Below are positions 27,672 through 36,800 of a stretch of 44,536 nt of DNA, in pieces (position 1 is the first letter of the stretch; the number at the start of each line of letters is the position of its first letter). This DNA comes from Halomonas sp. (GTDB taxonomy: Bacteria; Pseudomonadota; Gammaproteobacteria; Pseudomonadales; Halomonadaceae): assembly GCF_007625055.1 (NCBI RefSeq), contig NZ_VMQS01000004.1:1-44536 (forward strand), in the 5' to 3' direction. Position numbers and translations under genes: made by a program. The notes under the pieces were generated by a model, which had not been told where the DNA came from, did not search any database, and saw only the letters and a program-made list of their open reading frames with translations.

Positions 27672-28241
27672 ATGTTGACATTTGCACAAGCACGTCTCGC
27701 GTTTACCCAGAGCAGCACCATCAAAGACGTCATATTCAGGACATTGCCAGGTTGGCGGCGCTCGCATGGTGCCTCGATCATTGCAGCGCTTGGCTTGCTG
27801 ATCAGCCTGATGGTGGCGCCATCACTGGCTGCGCAATCGATGGTTGAACCAAAGCCTTCTTTCTCTCCTGAAGACGTCGTCAGGATCCAGCTTGACGCCC
27901 TGGCAGCCAACGATGAACCGACCCGTAACGCCGGCATTGAGCAGGTATGGGCTTTTGCTCACCCAAATAATCGCGCAGTGACAGGACCTCTGGAGCGTTT
28001 CACCCGGATGATTCGCGGGGCGGGCTACGATACCCTGATCGATCACCGTTCCTATACCCTTGAAGCGGCAGGCGAGACCGATCAGGTTGCTGGTTTCGAG
28101 GTGAGGGTAGTGGCCCGTGATGGTAATCTCTACGCCTTTTCATGGCGCCTGGGCATCGCTGACATTGATGGGCAAGAGGTCTGGATGACCACCCGGGTCA
28201 CACCGGCGCGCAGTACTGGAGAGCAGATGACCTCGCGGTAA
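27672..28241 (+). CDS. DUF4864 domain-containing protein, probably exported
   Basis: The 189 residues start with a long polar, basic stretch (about 1-33), then one hydrophobic segment (about 34-54, ending SLAAQS), so the product is anchored or exported. The rest (from FSPEDVVRIQLDALAANDE through the VWAFAHPNNRAVTGPLERF region to the C terminus) is what I recognise as DUF4864, a small domain of unknown function. A weak ribosome binding site (CAGG) precedes the ATG. It is 91 bases after the kinase gene on the same strand and ends 5 bases from the convergent lipoprotein gene. A shorter start after the basic stretch cannot be excluded. Confidence 0.78.
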   Translation: MLTFAQARLAFTQSSTIKDVIFRTLPGWRRSHGASIIAALGLLISLMVAPSLAAQSMVEPKPSFSPEDVVRIQLDALAANDEPTRNAGIEQVWAFAHPNNRAVTGPLERFTRMIRGAGYDTLIDHRSYTLEAAGETDQVAGFEVRVVARDGNLYAFSWRLGIADIDGQEVWMTTRVTPARSTGEQMTSR

Positions 28242-28246
28242 TTCCC

Positions 28247-28834
28247 TTATGGGTTCAGCTGATCGTCAAGCCATTGCATCAGTTGAAAGGTGAGTTGCTC
28301 TGACACCTTACCCAGTGCGGCGACGGCCTCGGGGACGTCTTCACTCTGGGCCGTCTGGCGGGCATAGAATTGCTGGCTTGCCAGACGTTGACCGTCTGCT
28401 CCATCCAGCAGGGTAAATTGGGCGCGCATGACAGCGGTTGGAACACCGTTCTGATAATCAATATGGAAATCGCCCAGCTCTGCGACCAGGCGAGCATCAA
28501 TACCCTGTTCACCCGTTTCAGCTGGCAATGCAATCCGTGTTGCATACAGGGCATTCTGCCATTGGCGTTTCAGCATGGCCGGCAGGTTATCATGCCAGCG
28601 TGCATCGGCATAAACGCTGACCTGTTGCGCGTCCGGCCAGACCACAATATGGTCACTGGCCAGCAGGCGATCTGCGCTGGGGGCGCGAATGTCCAAGGTA
28701 CCTTGAACATCATCCCGGTGAATGACCGCAAGCTCGGGGGAGGGAAGACGATAGAGCTGTGAAGGCGTGTTCTCTGGCAGCACGGAGCAGCCCCCCAGCA
28801 ATGCCAGCATGATCAGGCCAGGCAGATATTTCAC
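28247..28834 (-). CDS. ABC-transport auxiliary lipoprotein (PqiC/DUF330-like)
   Basis: The 195-residue protein has a lipoprotein signal with lipobox LLGGC and the acylated cysteine at C16. The mature part (LYRLPSPEL, later DFHIDYQNG and AVAALGKVSEQL) fits the auxiliary lipoprotein family found with MCE transporters, such as PqiC. It probably sits in the outer membrane and contacts the MCE protein. Its ATG overlaps the MCE stop by 4 bases, so it is the last gene of the minus-strand lipid-transport operon. Confidence 0.85.
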   Translation of the reverse strand: MKYLPGLIMLALLGGCSVLPENTPSQLYRLPSPELAVIHRDDVQGTLDIRAPSADRLLASDHIVVWPDAQQVSVYADARWHDNLPAMLKRQWQNALYATRIALPAETGEQGIDARLVAELGDFHIDYQNGVPTAVMRAQFTLLDGADGQRLASQQFYARQTAQSEDVPEAVAALGKVSEQLTFQLMQWLDDQLNP

Positions 28835-29793
28835 GGACGAAACTCCTTGATCTGTTCACCACCGAAAATGAAGTCGCCGGGGTTTTCTTCCAGGCGACGT
28901 GAAATCCGGTTGATATTTATCAGGGTCGCTTGCAGTTCCTGCACAATGGCCGGTAGCTCAGTGCTCGCGCCTGCCATGTTATCGACTGTGGTGGCGACTC
29001 CAGACGCATTGCGATCCATCAGCAGTTGCCACTGTTCGGCACTGGTGGTCACCGCTTCTGCGGCCTGCTGGGCTGACTGCATCGCCGCACGGCTGTCTTC
29101 CTCGATCAGTCGGGTTGTCGATTGACCCAGTGAATCAATGGTGTCCAGCGTAGTGGTCGCCTGGAGCGTCAGGTCATTCAGCCGGCTAATCGAATCATTG
29201 AGCGCATCGGTAAGCTGAGGTTGGGCTTCTGCCAGCCCAGCGGTAATGGCGTCGGTATTGGCAATAATACGATTGAGGCGTTCGGCACTGTCTTCTTCAA
29301 ACAGCATGTTCAGGTTATTGAGCAACCGGCTGACATTGGATACCACGGCTTCACCATCTGACAGTAATGAATCAATGGGTGACGGTGCGGCGATAATCTG
29401 AGCCGGCTCTTGAACCGAGGTGTCCAGGCGGGCACTGTCCGGTGATCCGCCATATAGCTGCAACGTCATGCTGCCAGTGATATTGGCAAGCCCCAGCCTG
29501 GCCTGGGTGTCTTCCCTGATCGGGATTTCCTGATCCACCCGGATCAGTGCCAACACTTTACGGGGGTCATCAGGGTCGAGCCGCATTTCGACCACATTGC
29601 CCACTTCCAGGCCACTGAATTCAACCCGGCTACCTGTGCTCAGGCCGCTGACTGCCCGATTGAATACCACCTCGTAAAAAGCATATTCGCGCTGCGTGGC
29701 TGCCTGGGCCATCCACAATGAAAAAGCCACGGCGGCTAGCAGGGTGAACAGGGTAAACAGGCCAATCAGAATGTGGTGTGCGCGCGTTTCCAT
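28831..29793 (-). CDS. MCE-domain lipid transport protein (MlaD-like)
   Basis: This 320-residue protein has one N-terminal transmembrane anchor (about residues 8-30) and a single MCE domain (about 38-118, with GLSTGSRVEFSGLEVGNV). MCE proteins form hexameric rings in the periplasm that carry lipids between the membranes. After the domain comes a long helical, coiled-coil-like region (about 150-310) rich in Asn, Thr and Ala, longer than in E. coli MlaD (183 residues). The gene overlaps the ATPase upstream by 1-3 bases and the lipoprotein downstream by 4, so translation is coupled. Confidence 0.9.
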   Translation of the reverse strand: METRAHHILIGLFTLFTLLAAVAFSLWMAQAATQREYAFYEVVFNRAVSGLSTGSRVEFSGLEVGNVVEMRLDPDDPRKVLALIRVDQEIPIREDTQARLGLANITGSMTLQLYGGSPDSARLDTSVQEPAQIIAAPSPIDSLLSDGEAVVSNVSRLLNNLNMLFEEDSAERLNRIIANTDAITAGLAEAQPQLTDALNDSISRLNDLTLQATTTLDTIDSLGQSTTRLIEEDSRAAMQSAQQAAEAVTTSAEQWQLLMDRNASGVATTVDNMAGASTELPAIVQELQATLININRISRRLEENPGDFIFGGEQIKEFRP

Positions 29794-30569
29794 CAGCGGT
29801 TTTCCTTCATGTTTGCATAAGCGGCCCGGCCTCTGGGGCCGTGAAAATAATCCTGTATCCAGTCATCCTGGGTCGCAGCCACGTTTTCCAGGGTATCAGC
29901 TATCAACACCTGTTTGCGTGCCAACACAGCAACCCGGTCGCAGACGCTGTAAAGCGTATCCAGATCATGAGTCACCAGAAAAACACTGAACCCCAGTGCG
30001 TCGCGCAGGGTCAGCAATAGCTGGTCAAACCTGGCAGCACTGATAGGGTCAAGCCCGGCAGTGGGCTCGTCAAGAAAGAGCACGTCCGGATCAAGTGCCA
30101 ACGCACGGGCCAGGGCGGCGCGCTTGATCATGCCACCGGATAGTGCGGCAGGCATCTGCGAAGCGGCACGGGCAGGCAAGCCAACCAGCGCCAGCTTCAT
30201 GCGCGCTATCCCTTCAGCCTCATGGCGGCTCAGGGGCGTATGTTCAACCAGCGGCAAGGCCACGTTTTCCAAAAGATTGAGCGAGCTGTACAGGGCACCC
30301 TGCTGGAACAGAACACCAAAGCGTCTTTCCAGCGCAGCGCGCTGGCGACGATCAAGGGCGGTCAGGCGCTGTCCGAAAACGTGGATGTCGCCGTCATCAA
30401 TCGGTTTGAGGCCGACAATACTGCGCAGTAATACCGACTTGCCAGTCCCTGACCCGCCCACTACGCCGAGAATCTCACCGCGTAAAAGCGTGAGGTCAAG
30501 CCCTTGGTGGACGACCGTCGTGCCAAAGCGATTTTCCAGATTGTCGACGCGGATCACCGTATTGTTCAC
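29793..30569 (-). CDS. MCE-type lipid ABC transporter, ATP-binding subunit (MlaF-like)
   Basis: The 258-residue ATPase powers the lipid transporter with the permease upstream. Walker A is GGSGTGKS at 38-45, the signature is LSGGMIKRAALARAL, typical of the MlaF group where GGM replaces GGQ, Walker B is DVLFLDEP, and the switch histidine is in VFLVTHDLD. The reading frame extends further upstream into the permease gene, but that extension is not ABC-like. I chose GTG 30569, since NNTVIRVDNLENRFG begins the domain and AGGA lies eight bases upstream. There are 25 bases between the permease stop and this start. Confidence 0.9.
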   Translation of the reverse strand: MNNTVIRVDNLENRFGTTVVHQGLDLTLLRGEILGVVGGSGTGKSVLLRSIVGLKPIDDGDIHVFGQRLTALDRRQRAALERRFGVLFQQGALYSSLNLLENVALPLVEHTPLSRHEAEGIARMKLALVGLPARAASQMPAALSGGMIKRAALARALALDPDVLFLDEPTAGLDPISAARFDQLLLTLRDALGFSVFLVTHDLDTLYSVCDRVAVLARKQVLIADTLENVAATQDDWIQDYFHGPRGRAAYANMKENR

Positions 30570-30594
30570 GTAATTGTCCTGATCATGGTCCTGG

Positions 30595-31737
30595 TTACCA
30601 TCCCATCTGCATGAAGTATAACGCCGCCAGGGCATCCAGCAGGATAACCATAAAAATCGACTGGACGACGCTGGACGTGGTGCGTTCGCCGACCGACTGA
30701 GCGCTGCCGCTGACCTTGAAGCCTTCTGCGCAGCCGATGATCGCAATCACCAGGGCAAAGAGGGGCGCCTTGGAAAGCCCGACCCAAAGATGGCGGACGC
30801 TGATATCCCGTTCGACTATCTGCCAGAACTGGGTGAAGGGAATATCCAGGGATACAGCGCCGACAACCGCACCGCCGAGCATGCCGCTTAGCGTTCCGAT
30901 AAAGGCAAGCAGTGGCAGGCTGATCCATAGCGCGATTACCCTGGGCAGTACCAGAAGCTCGATAGGGTCCAGCCCCTGGGTGCGCAGTGCATCGATTTCT
31001 TCATTGGACTTCATGGCCCCGAGTTGAGCGGTAAAGGCACTGGCAGTCCGGCCTGCCAGCATGATGGCAGCCAACAGGACGCCAAATTCACGCAGAAACG
31101 AAAAAACCACCAGATTGACGGTGTAGATAGTGGCCCCGAAGGTTGTCAGCACGGTGGCGCCCAGGAAGGCGACCACGGCGCCTACCATGAAGGTCAGCAG
31201 GGCAACAATCGGTACGGCGTTCAGCCCGGTCTGATGGATGTGCGCGACGGTGGCAGTGAGGCGCCAGCGCCCCGGGCGCCAGATGCTTCTCCCTAGCGCT
31301 GTCAGGACCACCCCAAGAAAGCCCAGCAGGTAAAGCTGCTGGTGAACCAGAGCGGTCATCAGCTGGCCAAGCCTTGCCAGGCTGTCTGCGCGTCTCTGAA
31401 GCCAGCGTCTGGGCGCTATTTCCGGGGCGCTGGCCACCACCGCCAGAGCGTCAATAACGCTGAGGATCAGCTGGCGGCGTTGGGAGGGCAGTCGATCAGC
31501 CTGTTGCTGCATACGCTCGCTACCAAACCATTCGATCAGCAGTTGGGCAGCGGCCGTATCCAGCTGATCGACCGTTTCAAGAGACAGGCTTTCAATATTC
31601 TTGGCATCATGAGCGTTGAGCTGTTGGCGGATGGCGTGAAAATAAGCCAGCGTCCAGGTGCCGGACAGCGTAAGCTGCTGATCTTCTGAGAGGCTGGCCA
31701 GTGGTGCTGAGCCAGAGGCGTTGACTAGTTCATCCAT
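30595..31737 (-). CDS. MCE-type lipid ABC transporter permease with N-terminal STAS-like region (MlaE-like)
   Basis: The 380 residues are about 120 longer than E. coli MlaE (260). The N-terminal ~115 residues are soluble and STAS-like (LSGTWTLAYFHAI, then SLETVDQLDTAAAQLLIEW), comparable to the separate small STAS protein MlaB. The rest is a five- or six-helix MlaE-type permease with the conserved FLREFGVLLAAIMLAGRTAS and the EEIDALRTQGLDPIELLVLP cytoplasmic segment. So the permease and its STAS regulator appear fused. It lies 32 bases after the SulP gene on the same strand. The STAS identification is by pattern and moderately sure. Confidence 0.88.
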   Translation of the reverse strand: MDELVNASGSAPLASLSEDQQLTLSGTWTLAYFHAIRQQLNAHDAKNIESLSLETVDQLDTAAAQLLIEWFGSERMQQQADRLPSQRRQLILSVIDALAVVASAPEIAPRRWLQRRADSLARLGQLMTALVHQQLYLLGFLGVVLTALGRSIWRPGRWRLTATVAHIHQTGLNAVPIVALLTFMVGAVVAFLGATVLTTFGATIYTVNLVVFSFLREFGVLLAAIMLAGRTASAFTAQLGAMKSNEEIDALRTQGLDPIELLVLPRVIALWISLPLLAFIGTLSGMLGGAVVGAVSLDIPFTQFWQIVERDISVRHLWVGLSKAPLFALVIAIIGCAEGFKVSGSAQSVGERTTSSVVQSIFMVILLDALAALYFMQMGW

Positions 31738-31769
31738 GCGCGTCGGCTGTATCGAGAAGGGAAACGGGA

Positions 31770-33476
31770 TCAGTCATTATCAAGCTCACGCCAGGCGGCA
31801 TAGGTGCTTAGAAAAATGCGACCGGTCAGCTGTTCTGGCAGATCGCTGAGCTTGAGCTTGTCCATGACCGGACCTTTTACTTCGGCAAGATGCAGGGTGA
31901 CCTTGGCATCCTTGAGTCGAGCGTTGATGGCTTCCAGGCTCTCCAGTGCCGAGGCATCAATCAGGTTGACAGCAGAACACACGATGACCACATCTTCCAG
32001 CTCTGGACGGGTAGCGACAAGGTTATACAGCGTATCCTCAAGATAGCGTGCATTGGCAAAATAGAGACTTTCATCAATGCGCAAAAAGGCAACGTGGGAG
32101 TGGGTCTCGACATCATGCCGGGCGATGCTTCGAAACTGCTCGCTATCGGCGACTCTCCCCAGCAGGGCGCTGTTGGGGCGGCTGGTGCGATACAGAAAAA
32201 GGCCAATGGATAGCACCAGGCCGGTGAGTATGCCTGCTTCGACCCCTTCAACCAGGGTCAGTGCGATGGTCATGGCCATGGCAGTAAAATCGCTGCGCGA
32301 GTAGCGCCAGGTCTGGCGCAGGGTGGCTACATCCACGAGCGTGAGCGTCGAGACGGTGATGGTCGCGGCCAGGGTGGCAATCGGCAGATAGTGCAGCCAG
32401 CCGGTAAACGTAAAGGTCACCAGAGCGATTCCCAGGGCAGCAAAAGCCCCCGCCGCTGGCGTCTGGGCACCGGCATCGAAATTGATCACGGTGCGCGAAA
32501 GCCCGCCGGCAACCGGCATGGCGCCAGAGACACCGCCGGCCAGGTTGGCCGCTCCCAGGCCGATCAGTTCCTGGTTAGGAGAAATGCGTTGGCGGCGCTT
32601 GGCGGCCAGCATCTGGCCCATTGAGACCGATTCCACAAAACCGACCAGGCTGATCAGTAGCGCCGGCATCAGTAGGGCTTTCCATAGCCCTGCATCCGGC
32701 ATGGGGATGCCAAGGGGAGGCAAGCCCATTGGGATGCTGCCAACAACCGCCACGCCGTTTGTATCCCATTGCCAGAACCAGGTGATCCAGGTGGTTGTCA
32801 GCACGGCGAATACCGGTCCCGCCTTGGCAATCAGGTCGGCCAGCATGGCGCTAAGGCCCCAGTGTTGCAGTAATCCCTTGGCATAGCGGCGCATGGCAAT
32901 CAGGAATGCCAGCGTGCCCGCGCCGATGATCAAGGTGGGAATATGCACCTTGGGAAGTTCAGGGATGACAGAGACCAGCCGTTCCACCAGGGTAAATCCC
33001 TGGCTTTCAACGCCAAGAAGGGCGCTGAACTGGCTGGCGGCAATCAGGATGCCGGAGGCGGTCAAAAAGCCGGAAATCACCGGATGACTGAGGAAGTTGC
33101 TGAAAAACCCCATTTTCAGCAGACCCATGACGATCAGCATGACGCCGGACAGCACCGCCAGCACCAGGGCCGCTTCCAGATAGGCGGCTGACCCCGCGGG
33201 TGCCACGCTCGACAGCGCGCCCGCCGTCATCAGGGCAATAATCGCCACCGGACCAATCGCCAGCGTCCGGCTGGTGCCAAACAGGGTATACACAAGCTGC
33301 GGAAGAATGCTGGCGTAAAGCCCCACGACAGCAGGAAGCCCCGCCAGCAAGGCGTACGCCAGCGACTGGGGAATCACCATCATGGTCACAATAAGGCCTG
33401 CCAGCACATCCGCCCCCAGTAAACGCCGATGGTAATGGGGCAGCCAGCTGAGTATTGGAAAGTAGCGTTTGATCAT
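31770..33476 (-). CDS. SulP family inorganic anion transporter with STAS domain
   Basis: The protein has 568 residues: a membrane part of roughly 12-14 helices (about 1-420), then a cytosolic STAS domain (about 445-555, with FLRIDESLYFANARYLEDTL and LIDASALESLEAI). SulP proteins carry sulfate, bicarbonate or other anions, usually with Na+ or H+. Typical SulP signatures are PQSLAYALLAGLPAVVGLYASI and TSRTLAIGPVA. The substrate cannot be decided; proximity to metY on the opposite strand hints at sulfate, but marine bicarbonate carriers look alike. It is the first gene of the minus-strand cluster with the lipid transporter. It is divergent from metY. Confidence 0.92.
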   Translation of the reverse strand: MIKRYFPILSWLPHYHRRLLGADVLAGLIVTMMVIPQSLAYALLAGLPAVVGLYASILPQLVYTLFGTSRTLAIGPVAIIALMTAGALSSVAPAGSAAYLEAALVLAVLSGVMLIVMGLLKMGFFSNFLSHPVISGFLTASGILIAASQFSALLGVESQGFTLVERLVSVIPELPKVHIPTLIIGAGTLAFLIAMRRYAKGLLQHWGLSAMLADLIAKAGPVFAVLTTTWITWFWQWDTNGVAVVGSIPMGLPPLGIPMPDAGLWKALLMPALLISLVGFVESVSMGQMLAAKRRQRISPNQELIGLGAANLAGGVSGAMPVAGGLSRTVINFDAGAQTPAAGAFAALGIALVTFTFTGWLHYLPIATLAATITVSTLTLVDVATLRQTWRYSRSDFTAMAMTIALTLVEGVEAGILTGLVLSIGLFLYRTSRPNSALLGRVADSEQFRSIARHDVETHSHVAFLRIDESLYFANARYLEDTLYNLVATRPELEDVVIVCSAVNLIDASALESLEAINARLKDAKVTLHLAEVKGPVMDKLKLSDLPEQLTGRIFLSTYAAWRELDND

Positions 33477-33604
33477 GGTTTAGGGTGTAAAGTGATGCGA
33501 CTGTGAAAATTGATCATGAACACCAGACTAAACGATATTGGCCTTAAGGTAGAGGCTTGTTTAGGATCAGCATGTCGTTTATCTACTTTTGAAGAGACGT
33601 ATCC

Positions 33605-34876
33605 ATGAAGCCAGAAACAATTGCCCTGCACCACGGTTACTCGCCTGACAATCAGAATGCGGTGGCTGTGCCGATTCACCAGACCACATCATTCTCTTTT
33701 GACAGCGCCCAGCACGCGGCCGATCTGTTTGACCTCAAGGTCGAAGGCAATATCTATTCACGTATCATGAACCCGACCTGTGCCGTTCTGGAACAGCGTG
33801 TGGCGGCCTTGGAAGGCGGTATTGCCGGTCTGGCCGTGGCCTCGGGGATGTCAGCGATCACCTACGCCATCCAGACGATTGCCGAGGCAGGCGATAACAT
33901 CGTCTCGATCAGCGAACTCTACGGCGGTACCTATAACCTGTTTGCCCATACGCTTCCGCGCCAGGGCATTGAAGTACGCTTTGCTGACAAGGACGATTTT
34001 GCAGGTCTCGAAGCCCTGATTGACGGCCGTACCAAGGCGGTTTACTGCGAAAGTATCGGTAACCCCTCCGGGGGTGTGGTGGATATTGCCAAGCTGGCGG
34101 AAGTGGCCCATCGTCATGGTGTGCCGGTCATGGTGGATAATACGACGGCCACCCCCTTTCTGTGCCGCCCGATCGACCATGGTGCCGACATCGTGGTCAA
34201 TTCGGCGACCAAGTACATGGGCGGCCATGGCACGACCGTTGGCGGTGTGATTGTTGATTCAGGTAAATTCCCCTGGGCGGAAAATGCCAATCGCTTTCCA
34301 CTGCTGACCGAGCCTGATGTGTCCTATCATGGCGTCAGCTACACCCGAGACGTGGGTGAGGCGGCCTTTATTGCGCGCGCACGCGTGGTGCCGCTTCGCA
34401 ACATGGGGGCAGCGCTATCAGCCCAGGCCGCCTGGAACCTGTTGCAGGGCCTGGAAACCCTGGCGCTGAGGATGGAGCGCGTGTGTGCCAACACCCTGAC
34501 GGTGGCCAAGCATCTGGAGGCCCATCCGCTGGTTGACTGGGTGCATTATGCCGGGCTTGAAAACCACCCGGATCACGCCCTGGCCAAACGCTACATGCAG
34601 GGGCATGCCTCAGGCATACTGAGCTTTGGGGTAAAAGGTGGTCAGGAAGCCGCAGAGCGTTTCTATGATGCCTTGGCCCTGATCCTGCGCCTGGTCAATA
34701 TCGGCGATGCCAAAAGCTGCTCCTCGATTCCTGCTTCCACCACACACCGTCAGTTGAACGAGCAGGAACTCAAGGCTGCCGGTGTCACCGCTGACATGGT
34801 GCGCCTGTCAATTGGTATCGAGCACATTGATGATCTGCTGGCGGACATTGACCAGGCGCTGGAAGCGTCGCGCTGA
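33605..34876 (+). CDS. metY: O-acetylhomoserine sulfhydrylase
   Basis: This PLP enzyme makes homocysteine from O-acetylhomoserine and sulfide in methionine synthesis. The 423 residues match MetY (about 425), longer than cystathionine gamma-synthase (about 385). Visible signatures are [32 protein letters not shown] and the PLP lysine K203 in [13 protein letters not shown]. The end carries [12 protein letters not shown] and [22 protein letters not shown] lies nine bases before the ATG. O-succinylhomoserine sulfhydrylase (MetZ) is the closest alternative. An intrinsic terminator follows. The gene is divergent from SulP with 128 bases between. Confidence 0.92.
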   Translation: MKPETIALHHGYSPDNQNAVAVPIHQTTSFSFDSAQHAADLFDLKVEGNIYSRIMNPTCAVLEQRVAALEGGIAGLAVASGMSAITYAIQTIAEAGDNIVSISELYGGTYNLFAHTLPRQGIEVRFADKDDFAGLEALIDGRTKAVYCESIGNPSGGVVDIAKLAEVAHRHGVPVMVDNTTATPFLCRPIDHGADIVVNSATKYMGGHGTTVGGVIVDSGKFPWAENANRFPLLTEPDVSYHGVSYTRDVGEAAFIARARVVPLRNMGAALSAQAAWNLLQGLETLALRMERVCANTLTVAKHLEAHPLVDWVHYAGLENHPDHALAKRYMQGHASGILSFGVKGGQEAAERFYDALALILRLVNIGDAKSCSSIPASTTHRQLNEQELKAAGVTADMVRLSIGIEHIDDLLADIDQALEASR

Positions 34877-34922
34877 TAAGCCACATTAAGCCGTGGTTCA
34901 GACCCCAGGTAAACCCAACAAT

Positions 34923-34952
34923 AATGCGGCCCGTTCAGGCCGCATTTTTCTT
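34923..34952 (+). terminator. intrinsic terminator of metY, inside the end of rarD
   Basis: AATGCGGCC (34923-34931) pairs perfectly with GGCCGCATT (34938-34946), loop of six, followed by TTTCTT. The stop and last codons of the convergent rarD gene lie inside this hairpin (rarD TGA at 34935-34937). Confidence 0.8.
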
Positions 34953-35870
34953 GCTTTCCTGAACGGGTCTCGACTGCTGCCAGGCCGAATACGAATAAAG
35001 TGCCAGTCCTGTCCAGATCAACACAAAGGTGAGTAGCTGGATGAGCGACAGGGCTTCCTTGAAAATCAGCAAGGCAATAAAAAACTGCATGCTGGGGTTG
35101 ATGTACATCAGAAAGCCGATGGTGGCCAGGCGTAAGCGACGGGTCGCACCGGCGAAGGCCATGAGCGGAAGCGCGGTAAGGATACCGCTGGCAATCAGCA
35201 ACAGGGTGGTGCGTGTTTCGCCAGCAAAATGTGAGCTGCCTTCTAGCGTCAGCCAGCTGAAGGCGAGCAGCGCCAACGGCATCAGCAGCAGGGTTTCCAC
35301 AAAGAGCCCAGACAGGCCATCCAGCGGTACCTGTTTACGAAACAGCCCATAGGTGCCAAATGAAAATGCCAGTATCAGGCTCAGCCACGGCATCTCACCG
35401 AGCAGTGCAAACTGGATGCCGATAGCCAGGGTGGCCAGGCCCAGCGCTACCAGCTGGAGTTTTGCCATGACCTCCCTGAGCACCAGTATTCCCAGCCCGA
35501 CATTGACCAGAGGTGTCAGGAAATAGCCCAGGCTGGCCTGTAATACCTGCTGGCTTTCCACCGCATAGATGTAAACCCCCCAGTTCAGGGCGATCAGCAA
35601 GGCGCAGGCCAATACCCGGCTCAGGCGCTTGGGTTCGCTGAGGGCGGCAACCACAGGCGACCAGCGCTTGAGCACGCTGATCAGGCCGACCAGAAACAGG
35701 CAGGACCACAGAATACGGTGTATCAGAATCTCAAAGGCGGGGACACCGTCAAACAGGGCGAAGAACAGCGGAAAGCAGCCCCACATCATATAGGCGGCAA
35801 GCCCGAACATTACGCCTTTGGCGGCTTCTGGATCACGCAGGGGTTGGGCAGGCATAAAGGTCTCAGTCAC
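34935..35870 (-). CDS. rarD: EamA-family transporter RarD
   Basis: RarD is a ten-helix inner-membrane protein of the drug/metabolite transporter superfamily. The 311 residues include the RarD beginning KGVMFGLAAYMMWGCFPLFF and ten alternating hydrophobic segments through two EamA units. The E. coli protein was linked to chloramphenicol sensitivity, but the natural substrate is not known. The listed start is GTG 35870, which has no clear ribosome binding site; ATG 35855 is an equally good choice and keeps all helices. The gene ends inside the metY terminator. It is divergent from the amidase gene with 77 bases between starts. Confidence 0.9.
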   Translation of the reverse strand: MTETFMPAQPLRDPEAAKGVMFGLAAYMMWGCFPLFFALFDGVPAFEILIHRILWSCLFLVGLISVLKRWSPVVAALSEPKRLSRVLACALLIALNWGVYIYAVESQQVLQASLGYFLTPLVNVGLGILVLREVMAKLQLVALGLATLAIGIQFALLGEMPWLSLILAFSFGTYGLFRKQVPLDGLSGLFVETLLLMPLALLAFSWLTLEGSSHFAGETRTTLLLIASGILTALPLMAFAGATRRLRLATIGFLMYINPSMQFFIALLIFKEALSLIQLLTFVLIWTGLALYSYSAWQQSRPVQESKKNAA

Positions 35871-35947
35871 AAAAAAATGTTAATCTAGCACACCTGTAAA
35901 GACGAGATTATTGTTAATCCCATTCGCGTTCACTCAGGGAGCACTTT

Positions 35948-36751
35948 ATGAGCACGCTAACCACGACGCTGGTGCAATGTGACCTGCGCTGGGAAGATCC
36001 GGCTGCCAACCATCGCCATCTTGATACCCTGCTGGGCGATCTCGATGGAGACACGACTGACGTGATCATTCTGCCGGAAATGTTTGCCACCGGCTTCACC
36101 ATGAACTCCCGTGAGCAGGCCCAACCCATGGAACACAGCGAAAGCGTGGCCTGGCTGAAAGCGCAGGCGCTCAAGCGCGGCTGTGTGATGACAGGGAGTG
36201 TCGCCATTGAGGAAGACGGTCATTACTATAATCGCCTGATCTGGGCAGCGCCTGACGGCGAACTGATTGTGTATGACAAACGCCACCTGTTCAGAATGGC
36301 CGGTGAGCATGAACGCTATGCCATGGGCGAAGGCCGCAAGGTGATTACCTACAAGGGCTGTCGGATCTTGTTAAGCGTCTGCTATGACCTGCGCTTTCCC
36401 GTCTGGATGCGGCAGCAAGCCGCTGACAATGAGACGTTTGAGTATGATGCCATCCTGTGCGTCGCCAACTGGCCAGCGCCGCGTCGTCACCCCTGGCGGA
36501 TCTTGCTACAGTCCCGTGCGATCGAGAACCTCTGCTATGTGATAGGCGTCAACCGCGTCGGCGAGGATATCAAGGGCCTGGCCTACAGCGGTGATTCCCT
36601 GCTGGTGGACTTCAAAGGTGAGCCCGTGGTGGATCACCCGGCCTATAATGCCTTTGTGGAAACGGCCACACTGGACCTGGAGGCGCTGAATGCATTCCGT
36701 GAAAAATTTCCTGCCTGGCAGGATAGCGACCGATTTGAACTTCTATCCTGA
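35948..36751 (+). CDS. omega-amidase, nitrilase superfamily (YafV-like)
   Basis: The protein has 267 residues and the Glu-Lys-Cys triad of the nitrilase superfamily: E in LPEMFATGF, K in YDKRHLFRM and C in SVCYDLRFPVW. That ordered set and the length fit the YafV/omega-amidase group, which hydrolyses 2-oxoglutaramate and 2-oxosuccinamate, the products of glutamine and asparagine transamination. AGGGAG is seven bases before the ATG. Its 3' end, stop codon included, is repeated in tandem just downstream (see 36735-36784). Confidence 0.9.
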   Translation: MSTLTTTLVQCDLRWEDPAANHRHLDTLLGDLDGDTTDVIILPEMFATGFTMNSREQAQPMEHSESVAWLKAQALKRGCVMTGSVAIEEDGHYYNRLIWAAPDGELIVYDKRHLFRMAGEHERYAMGEGRKVITYKGCRILLSVCYDLRFPVWMRQQAADNETFEYDAILCVANWPAPRRHPWRILLQSRAIENLCYVIGVNRVGEDIKGLAYSGDSLLVDFKGEPVVDHPAYNAFVETATLDLEALNAFREKFPAWQDSDRFELLS

Positions 36752-36784
36752 ACGACTATTTGAACGTCTATCTTGAACGACTAC
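36735..36784. repeat. 25-bp tandem duplication at the end of the amidase gene
   Basis: The 25 bases at 36735-36759 recur at 36760-36784 with three changes. The first copy holds the last codons and TGA of the amidase (Phe-Glu-Leu-Leu-Ser-stop); the second would read Phe-Glu-Arg-Leu-Ser-stop out of frame. It ends 16 bases before rsuA. Confidence 0.8.
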
Positions 36785-36800
36785 CCGGAGTTGGCCACTG

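Noticed and set aside
30570-30746. N-terminal extension of the lipid-transport ATPase to 30746
   Set aside because: The added 59 residues lie in the end of the permease gene and are Ser/Arg/Trp-rich without ABC features.
33477-33604. MetJ or MetR sites, or a SAM riboswitch, before metY
   Set aside because: Only a single AGACGT half-like match is present, and no paired boxes or riboswitch helices were found.
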